A stretch of DNA of 19,558 bases, taken from NCBI GenBank assembly GCA_046598525.1, contig JBKJIJ010000022.1:1-19558 (forward strand), given 5' to 3'. Of this stretch, positions 6,647-13,079 are shown piece by piece; position 1 is the stretch's first letter; each line of letters begins with the position of its first letter. Made by a program: the position numbers and the translations under genes. The stretch comes from Methylotenera_A sp046598525 (GTDB lineage: Bacteria; Pseudomonadota; Gammaproteobacteria; Burkholderiales; Methylophilaceae). The notes below the pieces were generated by a model, which was given only the letters and a program-made list of their open reading frames with translations, was not told the DNA's origin and did not search any database.

Positions 6647-6841
6647 ATGACATTGGAAAAAAAAGTAATTGATGAATTGAAAGTTTCCATGGAGGTATTA
6701 CAAGAACAGATTGAAGGCTCAAAAGTAGTGCTGCAAAAAAAGAATATACCTGTTACAAACGAAAACGTCCTTAAGGCCGCTGAAATTATGGCTACAAATC
6801 GTTTGGCAGCTACAAATGACGATGCAAAAGAAAAAAAATAG
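6647..6841 (+). CDS. Small hypothetical protein
   Basis: A 64-residue protein that I do not recognise. AAGGA (6636-6640) is six bases before the ATG, a good initiation site. The sequence is dominated by charged and aliphatic residues and is probably two helices: about residues 3-30 (KKVIDELKVSMEVLQEQIEG) with coiled-coil-like heptads, and about 37-56 (TNENVLKAAEIMATNRLAAT). A Lys/Asp/Glu-rich tail follows. There is no cysteine, signal peptide or membrane segment. It stands alone between pqqA and the tRNA operon and converges on the tRNA terminator, with no obvious terminator of its own. It could be a small DNA-binding or regulatory protein, but nothing in the sequence proves that. Confidence 0.6.
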   Translation: MTLEKKVIDELKVSMEVLQEQIEGSKVVLQKKNIPVTNENVLKAAEIMATNRLAATNDDAKEKK

Positions 6842-6928
6842 TTAATGCAGAATTAGTAAACGTTGAATAAGCTTCTTTAAATCCTACATAGCCCCTACAC
6901 GAAGATAGTTTTTAACAGTGAGAACATA

Positions 6929-6958
6929 ATAAAAAAGCCCCACTAGTCTGTGAGGCTT
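6929..6958 (-). terminator. Rho-independent terminator of the tRNA operon
   Basis: Read on the minus strand, AAGCCTCAC pairs with GTGGGGCTT (6950-6958 with 6935-6943) with one G-U pair and a six-base loop, followed by TTTTTTATT. It lies nine bases after the tRNA-His CCA. Confidence 0.9.
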
Positions 6959-6966
6959 GTAGAATA

Positions 6967-7042
6967 TGGGGTGGCTGATGGGGCTCGAACCCACGACAAC
7001 AGGAATCACAATCCTGGACTCTACCAACTGAGCTACAGCCAC
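6967..7042 (-). tRNA. tRNA-His (GTG)
   Basis: A full cloverleaf on the minus strand. The acceptor stem GTGGCTG/CAGCCAC is followed by an encoded CCA. The anticodon arm CAGGA/TCCTG encloses TTGTGAT with anticodon GTG. The T-arm has GGTTCGAGCCC. The base before the 5' end (7043 on the plus strand, G on the minus strand) can serve as the G-1 typical of tRNA-His, opposite C73. It is the last tRNA of the operon. Confidence 0.97.
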
Positions 7043-7044
7043 CA

Positions 7045-7092
7045 TTGAAACGAAACGCTTGAAACAAAACGTATGAAACGAAGTGTTGAAAC
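7045..7092. repeat. Degenerate tandem repeat between tRNA-His and tRNA-Arg
   Basis: About three and a half imperfect copies of a unit near TTGAAACGAAACGC, 13-15 bases long (starting at 7045, 7059, about 7073 and 7086). They fill the spacer that RNases must remove from the precursor transcript. Confidence 0.55.
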
Positions 7093-7104
7093 CACAAACA
7101 GATT

Positions 7105-7181
7105 TGGTCTGCCCGACAGGAATCGAACCTGTAACCCCCAGCTTAGAAGGCTGGTGCTCTATCCGGTTGAGCTACGGGCAG
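7105..7181 (-). tRNA. tRNA-Arg (TCT)
   Basis: A cloverleaf on the minus strand. The acceptor stem CTGCCCG/CGGGCAG has discriminator A and an encoded CCA. The anticodon arm CCAGC/GCTGG encloses CTTCTAA with anticodon TCT. The T-arm has GGTTCGATTCC. It is the middle gene of the Pro-Arg-His operon. Confidence 0.96.
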
Positions 7182-7247
7182 ATGAGTTACACGTTTGATA
7201 AAAATCTAATCTAATGATTAGACCACTGGTTATATGACCAAAAAAAC

Positions 7248-7324
7248 TGGTCGGCGTGGAGAGATTCGAACTCCCGACATCCTGCTCCCAAAGCAGGCGC
7301 GCTACCAGGCTACGCTACACGCCG
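7248..7324 (-). tRNA. tRNA-Pro (TGG)
   Basis: A cloverleaf on the minus strand. The acceptor stem CGGCGTG/CACGCCG has discriminator A and an encoded CCA. The anticodon arm CCTGC/GCAGG encloses TTTGGGA with anticodon TGG. The T-arm has AGTTCGAATCT. It is the first gene of the operon and starts 10 bases after the -10 box. Confidence 0.97.
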
Positions 7325-7334
7325 AAGAGGCAGA

Positions 7335-7363
7335 AATATAGCGCAATACAGCCTTTTGGTCAA
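7335..7363 (-). promoter_or_regulatory. Sigma-70 promoter of the tRNA Pro-Arg-His operon
   Basis: Read on the minus strand, TTGACC (7358-7363) and TATATT (7335-7340) are separated by exactly 17 bases. The -10 box ends 10 bases before the mature tRNA-Pro, so the 5' leader would be only a few bases long. Confidence 0.85.
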
Positions 7364-7416
7364 TTCTAATATGTTAAAATATCACTTTATTTTTAATAAT
7401 TGTTCAAATTACCCGT

Positions 7417-8277
7417 ATGACAGCACAAATTATCAATGGCAAAGCAGTTGCAGAGGATTTATTAAACAACATTAAAGCAAAAGTAACGGCGCGACTTAAT
7501 GCAGGAAAACGCGCACCTTGTCTTGCGGTTGTACTAATTGGTGCAGATCCAGCATCGTCGATTTATGTGCGCAATAAGCGTTTGGCTTGCGAAAAAGTCG
7601 GCATTAAATCGATTGCTTATGATTTACCGACCAGCACTACTCAAGCGGAGCTATTCGCACTGATTGATAATTTAAATGCTGATACCAATATGGATGGCAT
7701 TTTGGTGCAATCGCCATTACCTAGCCATATTGATGAGGATTTATTGATTGAGCGCATTAGCCCGCATAAAGATGTGGATGGGTTTCACCCCTACAATATT
7801 GGCAAGCTGGCGGTGCGCCAGCCTGCCCTACGCTCTTGCACCCCTTTTGGCGTCATCAAGCTATTGCAGGCGTACAATATTCAGCTGATGGGCTTGGATG
7901 CAGTGATTGTAGGCGTTTCCAACCATGTAGGTCGCCCTATGGCGTTAGAATTATTACTGGCAGGTTGCACTACTACCAGCTGCCATCGCCATACTAAAGA
8001 TTTAGCTGGGCATATTCAGAAAGCCGATTTATTAGTCTCAGCCGTTGGTAAATATGGCCTTATTAAAGGCGAATGGATTAAAGAAGGTGCTATTGTGGTG
8101 GATATTGGCATTAATCGTTTACCCGATGGCAAAATCACCGGTGATGTTGAGTTTGATATTGCAAAAGCGCGCGCCGCCTACATTACGCCTGTTCCGGGTG
8201 GCGTTGGGCCAATGACAGTGGCAACATTGATGGAAAATACCTTATTAGCCTTAGAATTAAGCGAAAGCGCCAATTAA
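7417..8277 (+). CDS. folD: Bifunctional methylenetetrahydrofolate dehydrogenase / methenyltetrahydrofolate cyclohydrolase
   Basis: A 286-residue cytoplasmic enzyme of normal family length. It interconverts 5,10-methylene-THF and 10-formyl-THF, using NADP and then water. The catalytic-domain motif SSIYVRNKRLACEKVGI carries Tyr50 and Lys54, the family's catalytic residues. GILVQSPLP is near 87-95, and KDVDGFHPYNIGKL follows. The Rossmann part has VGVSNHVGRPMA (usually GRSxxVGxPMA, so the first Arg is replaced by Val) and ends ITPVPGGVGPMTVATLMENT. In a methylotroph this step feeds C1 units into formate or purine synthesis. No clear ribosome binding site precedes the ATG. It is divergent from the tRNA operon; the 92-base gap holds the tRNA promoter. 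Confidence 0.96.
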   Translation: MTAQIINGKAVAEDLLNNIKAKVTARLNAGKRAPCLAVVLIGADPASSIYVRNKRLACEKVGIKSIAYDLPTSTTQAELFALIDNLNADTNMDGILVQSPLPSHIDEDLLIERISPHKDVDGFHPYNIGKLAVRQPALRSCTPFGVIKLLQAYNIQLMGLDAVIVGVSNHVGRPMALELLLAGCTTTSCHRHTKDLAGHIQKADLLVSAVGKYGLIKGEWIKEGAIVVDIGINRLPDGKITGDVEFDIAKARAAYITPVPGGVGPMTVATLMENTLLALELSESAN

Positions 8278-8420
8278 TTCGACTTTGCCAATTCAATTTT
8301 GCATAGTTTGCGCATTAGGTGTACACTCGCGCGATTGAAAATTTGGTATTTTAGCGTCTTAATTTTTTCAAGTAACTGATTTTATTATAAAAGTAGCTGG
8401 ATAACTTGTTGGATTAAACC

Positions 8421-8843
8421 ATGGCAGAAACCCTTACTAAAACATTCACCCCTTATCAGCCAAAACCTGATGAGGAATACATGAACAAAAACCAGTTAAA
8501 TCATTTCCGCGGCATTTTAAATAGCTGGAAATCGGATTTAAGCCACGACATCGACAAAACTGTGCATACCATGCAAGACGAAGTGACGATGTTTGCTGAC
8601 CCTAACGACCGCGCCAGCCAAGAATCTGACATGGCTTTAGAGTTGCGTAATCGTGACCGTGAGCGTAAATTAATCAAAAAAATTGATGAAACATTACGCA
8701 ATATTGATGCAGATGAATACGGCTATTGCGAAGGTTGTGGCGTAGAAATCGGCTTAAAACGCCTTGAAGCACGTCCAACTGCCACATTATGTATTGATTG
8801 CAAAACGCTAGATGAAATGCGTGAAAGACAAGTGGCTAAATAA
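8421..8843 (+). CDS. dksA: RNA polymerase-binding transcription factor DksA
   Basis: A 140-residue protein. DksA inserts its coiled coil into the RNA polymerase secondary channel and, with ppGpp, represses rRNA promoters and activates some biosynthetic ones. The coiled-coil tip motif DPNDRA gives Asp60, Asp63 and Ala65, matching the functionally essential residues of the Escherichia coli protein. The zinc finger is complete: Cys103, Cys106, Cys124 and Cys127 (CEGC ... CIDC). RNRDRERKLIKKI is also typical. A GAGGA precedes the internal ATG at codon 21, but residues 11-20 (PYQPKPDEEY) align with known DksA, so the longer start is kept. It is the last gene before a bidirectional terminator. Confidence 0.96.
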   Translation: MAETLTKTFTPYQPKPDEEYMNKNQLNHFRGILNSWKSDLSHDIDKTVHTMQDEVTMFADPNDRASQESDMALELRNRDRERKLIKKIDETLRNIDADEYGYCEGCGVEIGLKRLEARPTATLCIDCKTLDEMRERQVAK

Positions 8844-8853
8844 CATTTAGATA

Positions 8854-8872
8854 CTTTTAGCTTAAAGCTAAA
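8854..8872. other. AT-rich near-palindrome after dksA
   Basis: TTTTAGCTT and AAGCTAAAA flank a single central A. It sits immediately before the strong terminator and could extend the dksA mRNA 3' structure or bind protein. Confidence 0.4.
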
Positions 8873-8874
8873 AC

Positions 8875-8902
8875 AAAAAAGCCCGCTTGCGCGGGCTTTT
8901 TT
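8875..8902. terminator. Bidirectional Rho-independent terminator between dksA and pnp
   Basis: GCCCGC (8881-8886) pairs with GCGGGC (8891-8896) around TTGC. It is preceded by six A and followed by six T, so it works on both strands for the convergent genes. Confidence 0.95.
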
Positions 8903-8913
8903 ATGCAGCCAAC

Positions 8914-11040
8914 TTATTCGTCAGCTTCTACTGTCTTTTCTTCTTTCACTGGTGCATCAATCAAGGCTTTCATGCTTAAACGCACTTTACCTTTGTCATC
9001 AATTTCCACCACTTTTACTCTAACGATATCGCCTTCTTTAACAAAGTCGCTCACTGCGTTTACACGTTGATGCGCGATTTGTGAAATGTGCACTAAACCA
9101 TCTTTACCTGGCAATAAGCTAACAACTGCGCCAAAGTCTAACAATTTAACCACTGGGCCTTCGTAGATTTGACCTACTTCAACCTCTGCGGTGATTTCAG
9201 CAATACGGCGTTGCGCTTCTGCGCCTTGCTCGGCACTTGTACATGCAATTTTAATGGTACCGTCATCTTCAATATCAATGCTGGTGCCAGTTTCTTCTGT
9301 TAATGCGCGAATCACAGCGCCGCCTTTACCAATCACATCACGAATTTTGTCCGCATTGATTTTCATGGTGATAATGCGCGGTGCAAATGCTGACATTTCA
9401 GTATTAACCGTGCTCATGGCTGATTGCATAATACCTAAAATATGCGCACGGCCTTCTTTAGCTTGCGCTAACGCCACTTGCATAATTTGGGCGGTAATAC
9501 CGGTAATTTTAATGTCCATTTGCAAAGCAGTAATACCATCTTCGGTACCCGCTACTTTAAAGTCCATATCGCCTAGGTGATCTTCATCACCCAAAATATC
9601 CGTTAATACAGCTACACGGTTACCTTCTTTAATCAAACCCATGGCAATGCCGGCCACGTGATTTTTAAGCGGCACGCCTGCGTCCATCATGGCTAAAGAG
9701 CCACCACAAACAGAAGCCATTGAGCTAGAACCGTTTGATTCAGTGATTTCAGACACAATACGCACGGTGTAACCAAACTCATCGGCAGAAGGCAATGCTG
9801 CCAATAATGCGCGTTTAGCTAAACGGCCATGACCGATTTCGCGGCGTTTTGGTGTACCAACACGGCCTGTTTCGCCAGTGGCATACGGAGGCATGTTGTA
9901 ATGCAACATAAAGCGGTCTTTAAATTCGCCTTGTAACGCATCAATCACTTGCTCATCGCGGCCTGTACCTAATGTAACCACTACTAAAGCTTGCGTTTCG
10001 CCACGTGTAAATAACGCAGAACCATGTGTGCGCGGTAATACGCCAGTGCGCACAGTAATTGGGCGCACAGTACGGGTATCGCGGCCATCAATACGTGGCT
10101 CGCCATTTAAAATTTGGCTACGTACAGTTTTCGCTTCTAAATTAAAGAATTCAGTTTTAATTTTATTAGCTTCGTCTGTTGATGTATTTTCGTTAATCAA
10201 TTCACCTAATACGCGACTTTTGATTTCATCTAACTTAGCAGAACGTGCGCCTTTTGCTTTGATTTGAAAAGCCGCATTTACATCAGCAGCGGCTAATTCA
10301 GCCACTTTAGCAATCAATGCCGTATCTGGCTCAGGAGCAACCCAATCCCATGCATCTTTGCCCGCTTCTGCAGCCAATTCATTAATCATTTTAATCACGG
10401 CTTGCATTTGCTCATGGCCGTATACAACCGCGCCAAGCATCACTTCTTCTGATAATTCTTTCGCTTCCGATTCAACCATCATTACAGCCGTTTCAGTCGC
10501 CGCTACTACTAAATCTAATTCGGTTACTTCTAATTGTGATTTAGTTGGGTTTAAAACATACTCACCATCAATGTAACCCACGCGCGCCGCGCCTAAAGGG
10601 CCAAAGAATGGAATGCCAGACAATGACATAGCCGCTGATGCACCAATAATGGCTGGAATATCCGCATCAATTTCAGGGTCTGATGACATTACTGTTGCCA
10701 CAATTTGCACTTCATTCAAAAACGCTTCTGGAAATAATGGGCGAATTGGACGGTCAATTAATCGTGAAGTCAGTGTTTCTTTTTCAGAAGGACGGCCTTC
10801 ACGTTTGAAAAAACCACCTGGAATTTTACCGGCAGCGTAGGTTTTTTCCATGTAATCCACTGTTAATGGAAAGAAATCTTGGCCTGCTTTAACTTCATGC
10901 TTACCAACAACGGTAACCAAAACAACCGTATCACCATAGCTTACCAACACAGCGCCATCGGCTTGACGGGCTATTTCACCTGTTTCAATCGTGAGCTCAT
11001 GCGCACCGTATTGAATACTTTTCTTTACTTTATTAAACAT
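8914..11040 (-). CDS. pnp: Polyribonucleotide nucleotidyltransferase (PNPase)
   Basis: A 708-residue protein of normal length. It degrades RNA 3' to 5' using phosphate, as a trimer and often bound to RNase E. Order of domains: first RNase PH-like domain (from about residue 10; FFKREGRPSEKETLTSRLIDRPIRPLFP near 77-104), an alpha-helical linker, a second catalytic RNase PH domain (about 310-545; GRDTRTVRPI, GETQALVVVTLGT, SSMASVCGGSLAMMDAG), a KH domain (about 550-610, with GKGG) and an S1 domain (about 620-690, GAVVSLLPGKDGLVHIS). The tail is short and acidic. AAGGA precedes the ATG. It is the last gene of the rimP-to-pnp block, 198 bases after rpsO; a terminator and a leader hairpin lie in that gap. 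Confidence 0.98.
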   Translation of the reverse strand: MFNKVKKSIQYGAHELTIETGEIARQADGAVLVSYGDTVVLVTVVGKHEVKAGQDFFPLTVDYMEKTYAAGKIPGGFFKREGRPSEKETLTSRLIDRPIRPLFPEAFLNEVQIVATVMSSDPEIDADIPAIIGASAAMSLSGIPFFGPLGAARVGYIDGEYVLNPTKSQLEVTELDLVVAATETAVMMVESEAKELSEEVMLGAVVYGHEQMQAVIKMINELAAEAGKDAWDWVAPEPDTALIAKVAELAAADVNAAFQIKAKGARSAKLDEIKSRVLGELINENTSTDEANKIKTEFFNLEAKTVRSQILNGEPRIDGRDTRTVRPITVRTGVLPRTHGSALFTRGETQALVVVTLGTGRDEQVIDALQGEFKDRFMLHYNMPPYATGETGRVGTPKRREIGHGRLAKRALLAALPSADEFGYTVRIVSEITESNGSSSMASVCGGSLAMMDAGVPLKNHVAGIAMGLIKEGNRVAVLTDILGDEDHLGDMDFKVAGTEDGITALQMDIKITGITAQIMQVALAQAKEGRAHILGIMQSAMSTVNTEMSAFAPRIITMKINADKIRDVIGKGGAVIRALTEETGTSIDIEDDGTIKIACTSAEQGAEAQRRIAEITAEVEVGQIYEGPVVKLLDFGAVVSLLPGKDGLVHISQIAHQRVNAVSDFVKEGDIVRVKVVEIDDKGKVRLSMKALIDAPVKEEKTVEADE

Positions 11041-11075
11041 TATTTTTCCTTTTCTATTCTTTTCAATTCAATAAA

Positions 11076-11099
11076 TTGCTATTCACTACCCAATAGCAA
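11076..11099 (-). promoter_or_regulatory. Leader hairpin of pnp
   Basis: A perfect eight-base stem TTGCTATT/AATAGCAA (11076-11083 with 11092-11099) with an eight-base loop, 36 bases upstream of the pnp start. In enterobacteria a pnp leader stem is cut by RNase III and then used by PNPase to repress itself. A similar role here is an inference from position only. Confidence 0.45.
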
Positions 11100-11130
11100 C
11101 TGACTCTAAATGATGTGATAAATTGTCAAA

Positions 11131-11165
11131 ACAAAAAAGCCGACGCATATCACCATGCAGTCGGC
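11131..11165 (-). terminator. Terminator between rpsO and pnp
   Basis: Read on the minus strand, GCCGAC-T-GCAT pairs with ATGCGTCGGC (11155-11165 with 11139-11148), ten pairs with one bulged base, followed by TTTTTTGTTTT. It would end most rpsO transcripts and let some read through into pnp, as in other proteobacteria. Confidence 0.85.
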
Positions 11166-11238
11166 CTTCCTTAGATTATAAAAGTGCGTCCAGAATTAAA
11201 AGTTGAAACTTTAAAAAACTTAACACGTTTATAAACAA

Positions 11239-11508
11239 TTACTTACGTAAGCTCAAACGCTCAATCAATGTTTGATAACGGCTAACATCACGGCTTTTTA
11301 GGTAATCTAATAAACGACGACGTTGACTAACCATTGCCAACAAACCACGGCGCGAGTGATTGTCTTTTTTGTTCGCTTTAAAATGCTCAGTTAAATAAGT
11401 AATACGGTTTGTTAAAAGTGCCACTTGCACTTCAGGACTACCTGTATCGCCTTGTTTTAATTGAAAATCTGCTACGACTTTTGCTGTATCTACTGCTGTA
11501 ATTGCCAT
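11239..11508 (-). CDS. rpsO: 30S ribosomal protein S15
   Basis: An 89-residue protein, the normal S15 length. It binds the 16S rRNA central domain early in 30S assembly. Typical motifs are visible: QGDTGSPEVQVALLTNRI near 19-36, then HFKANKKDNHSRRGLLAMVSQRRRLLDYL near 42-70, holding the His/Asp/Ser residues that contact rRNA. AAGGAA lies six bases before the ATG. It has its own promoter upstream and a terminator downstream. S15 often represses its own mRNA in other bacteria; I cannot identify such a leader structure here with confidence. Confidence 0.98.
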   Translation of the reverse strand: MAITAVDTAKVVADFQLKQGDTGSPEVQVALLTNRITYLTEHFKANKKDNHSRRGLLAMVSQRRRLLDYLKSRDVSRYQTLIERLSLRK

Positions 11509-11602
11509 CTTTATTTCCTTAATAAACGACTAGTTAGCGACAATGTAAAAGCAGCTTAAAAAAACTTAAACCGCCAATACATTCTTTTACGAATAATCCG
11601 AT

Positions 11603-11631
11603 ATTTTAACGTGCTTATTTACTTTTATCAA
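11603..11631 (-). promoter_or_regulatory. Sigma-70 promoter of rpsO
   Basis: Read on the minus strand, TTGATA (11626-11631) and TAAAAT (11603-11608) are 17 bases apart, about 95 bases upstream of the rpsO ATG and just past the truB stop. The predicted leader would be about 85-90 bases long. Confidence 0.7.
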
Positions 11632-11659
11632 GCCTTAGTTAACAAGCAAACCATTCATT

Positions 11660-12580
11660 TTATTGAGTTTTTTGTATTAATCGCTTAGGCGCGATTTTTC
11701 CATCGTCTTGCAGAAAACCTAATCCTATAAACTGATTGCTTTCACTATAAAGCCTTAAATCGCCCCCTAGAGCAATATTAAGCCGCGTTTTGCCAGATTG
11801 CCAAACCGCTTGGCCTTGTAGAATATAGTGCGATGAATCGGCATTTAAAATAACTTTTGGCAAGCTTTCAATCGCCGAATCCACTGGTAATAAAAGCGCA
11901 TCGCGCGCTTCAACAGTTAACGCTTCAAGCTGTTCAATTGTGACCGATTGCGGCAATAAATAGCCTGCAGTTTCAGTGCGGCGCAAGCCTATTAAATGCG
12001 CGCCACAATCTAACAGTGCGCCAATATCTTCTGCCAGTGTGCGGATATAGGTACCCTTGCTGCAAGTAACAGTGATTGTCGCAACGTCAGCTTCAAACGC
12101 ATCAACCGTAATATTTTGAATATTGACTAAACGTGCTTTACGCTCAATATCGATGCCTGCTCTGGCATATTCGTACAAGGCTTTGCCTTCATGCTTGAGT
12201 GCGGAATACATGGGTGGTGTTTGGCTGATTTCGCCAACAAATTTCGCGCAGGCCGATTCAAATTGCGCTTTTGTTATATTTACGGGCTTGGTTGTTAAAA
12301 CGGCACCTTCCGCATCGCCAGTATTGGTGGTCACGCCCAACTTTACGGTGGCAAGATAGGTTTTATCGGCATCGGTTACATATTGCGCAAATTTGGTGGC
12401 TTCACCCAAACATATTGGCAACAAGCCAGTCGCTAGCGGATCTAGCGTGCCGGTGTGCCCCGCTTTGGCGGCAGAGTATAACCATTTTACTTTTTGTAAT
12501 GCTTGATTAGACGAAAAGCCGAGCGGCTTATCTAACAATAAAACACCATTAATGGCGCGTTTAATGCGTTTGAATTGCAA
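11660..12580 (-). CDS. truB: tRNA pseudouridine(55) synthase TruB
   Basis: A 306-residue enzyme converting U55 in the T-loop of tRNAs to pseudouridine. GVLLLDKPLGFSSNQ opens the catalytic domain. KAGHTGTLDPLATGLLPICLGEATK contains the catalytic Asp47. KTYLATVKLGVTTNTGDAEG and the later CSKGTYIRTLAEDIG are also family motifs. A C-terminal part from about 250 resembles a PUA-like domain. The start is a TTG at 12580: the only upstream in-frame codons are TCT, GCT, CAT and then the rbfA stop. No ribosome binding site is evident, so translation is probably coupled to rbfA, which ends nine bases earlier. A downstream start would remove the conserved first strand. Confidence 0.96.
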   Translation of the reverse strand: MQFKRIKRAINGVLLLDKPLGFSSNQALQKVKWLYSAAKAGHTGTLDPLATGLLPICLGEATKFAQYVTDADKTYLATVKLGVTTNTGDAEGAVLTTKPVNITKAQFESACAKFVGEISQTPPMYSALKHEGKALYEYARAGIDIERKARLVNIQNITVDAFEADVATITVTCSKGTYIRTLAEDIGALLDCGAHLIGLRRTETAGYLLPQSVTIEQLEALTVEARDALLLPVDSAIESLPKVILNADSSHYILQGQAVWQSGKTRLNIALGGDLRLYSESNQFIGLGFLQDDGKIAPKRLIQKTQ

Positions 12581-12589
12581 AGCAGAATG

Positions 12590-12946
12590 TTAATCGAGAT
12601 TTTTATCGGTGGCACGCGCCGCATCAATTAATTGCGCCATTTTCATGCCATTATCAATAGAGGCATCGTACACAAAATGCAGTTGCGGCACTGTGCGCAA
12701 CAACATACGTTTAGCAATTTGCGTGCGCAAAAAACCGGCCGATTTTTCTAAACCTTGTTGAATGCTATCGCTAGCTTTGGCAGCACTGTAAAAAATCTTA
12801 GCGTGCGCCATATCGCCGGTCACTTCCACTTGCGTGATTGTCACCATACCCACACGCGGATCTTTCACTTCAAACTGAAGCAAATCCGCCAACTCGCGCT
12901 GCATTTGCTCTGCAACGCGGGTTGCTCTTGAAAAGTCTTTTGCCAT
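12590..12946 (-). CDS. rbfA: 30S ribosome-binding factor A
   Basis: A 118-residue single KH-fold protein that binds late 30S precursors near 16S helix 1 and is needed for processing and cold growth. Family motifs: FSRATRVAEQMQRELADLL at 5-23, VKDPRVGMVTITQVEVTGDMAHAKIFYS at about 27-54, and RTVPQLHFVYDASIDNGMKMAQLID near 84-108. AGGAAA lies four bases before the ATG. A 124-base inverted repeat fills the gap to infB upstream, and truB follows nine bases after the stop. Confidence 0.97.
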   Translation of the reverse strand: MAKDFSRATRVAEQMQRELADLLQFEVKDPRVGMVTITQVEVTGDMAHAKIFYSAAKASDSIQQGLEKSAGFLRTQIAKRMLLRTVPQLHFVYDASIDNGMKMAQLIDAARATDKNLD

Positions 12947-12955
12947 ATGATTTCC

Positions 12956-13079
12956 TATAAATGCAAAGTTTTAAGTCAGGCTAGGCACAAATCAAAAAAT
13001 TGAGCGCTGCATACATATAGTATGTAAGCGAATATTTTTTGATTTGTAACAACGCATGGCGACAAAGTTTGCATTTATA
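12956..13079. repeat. Nested inverted repeat (long hairpin) between infB and rbfA
   Basis: Three symmetric tiers share one centre. The outer arms are TATAAATGCAAA/TTTGCATTTATA (12956-12967 with 13068-13079). The middle arms are a 14-base perfect repeat beginning ACAAATCAAAAAA (12987-13000 with 13034-13047). The inner arms are CATAC/GTATG (13010-13014 with 13020-13024). The outer arms touch the rbfA ribosome binding site on one side and include the infB stop codon on the other. It could be a transcribed RNA hairpin or a MITE-like repeat copy. No ORF lies inside. Confidence 0.8.

Noticed and set aside
7045..7092. A CRISPR-like repeat array
   Set aside because: The units are 13-15 bases, degenerate and without spacers; no cas genes are in the window.
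6912..7097. A 61-codon minus-strand ORF
   Set aside because: It reads through tRNA-His and the operon terminator; it is not a protein gene.
8278..8420. A promoter or terminator between folD and dksA
   Set aside because: Several AT-rich boxes occur (for example TTGAAA near 8335), but none has a partner at proper spacing, and no clear hairpin follows folD.
9191..9580. Plus-strand ORFs opposite pnp
   Set aside because: They are antisense to the PNPase catalytic and KH domains, which fully explain the base pattern.
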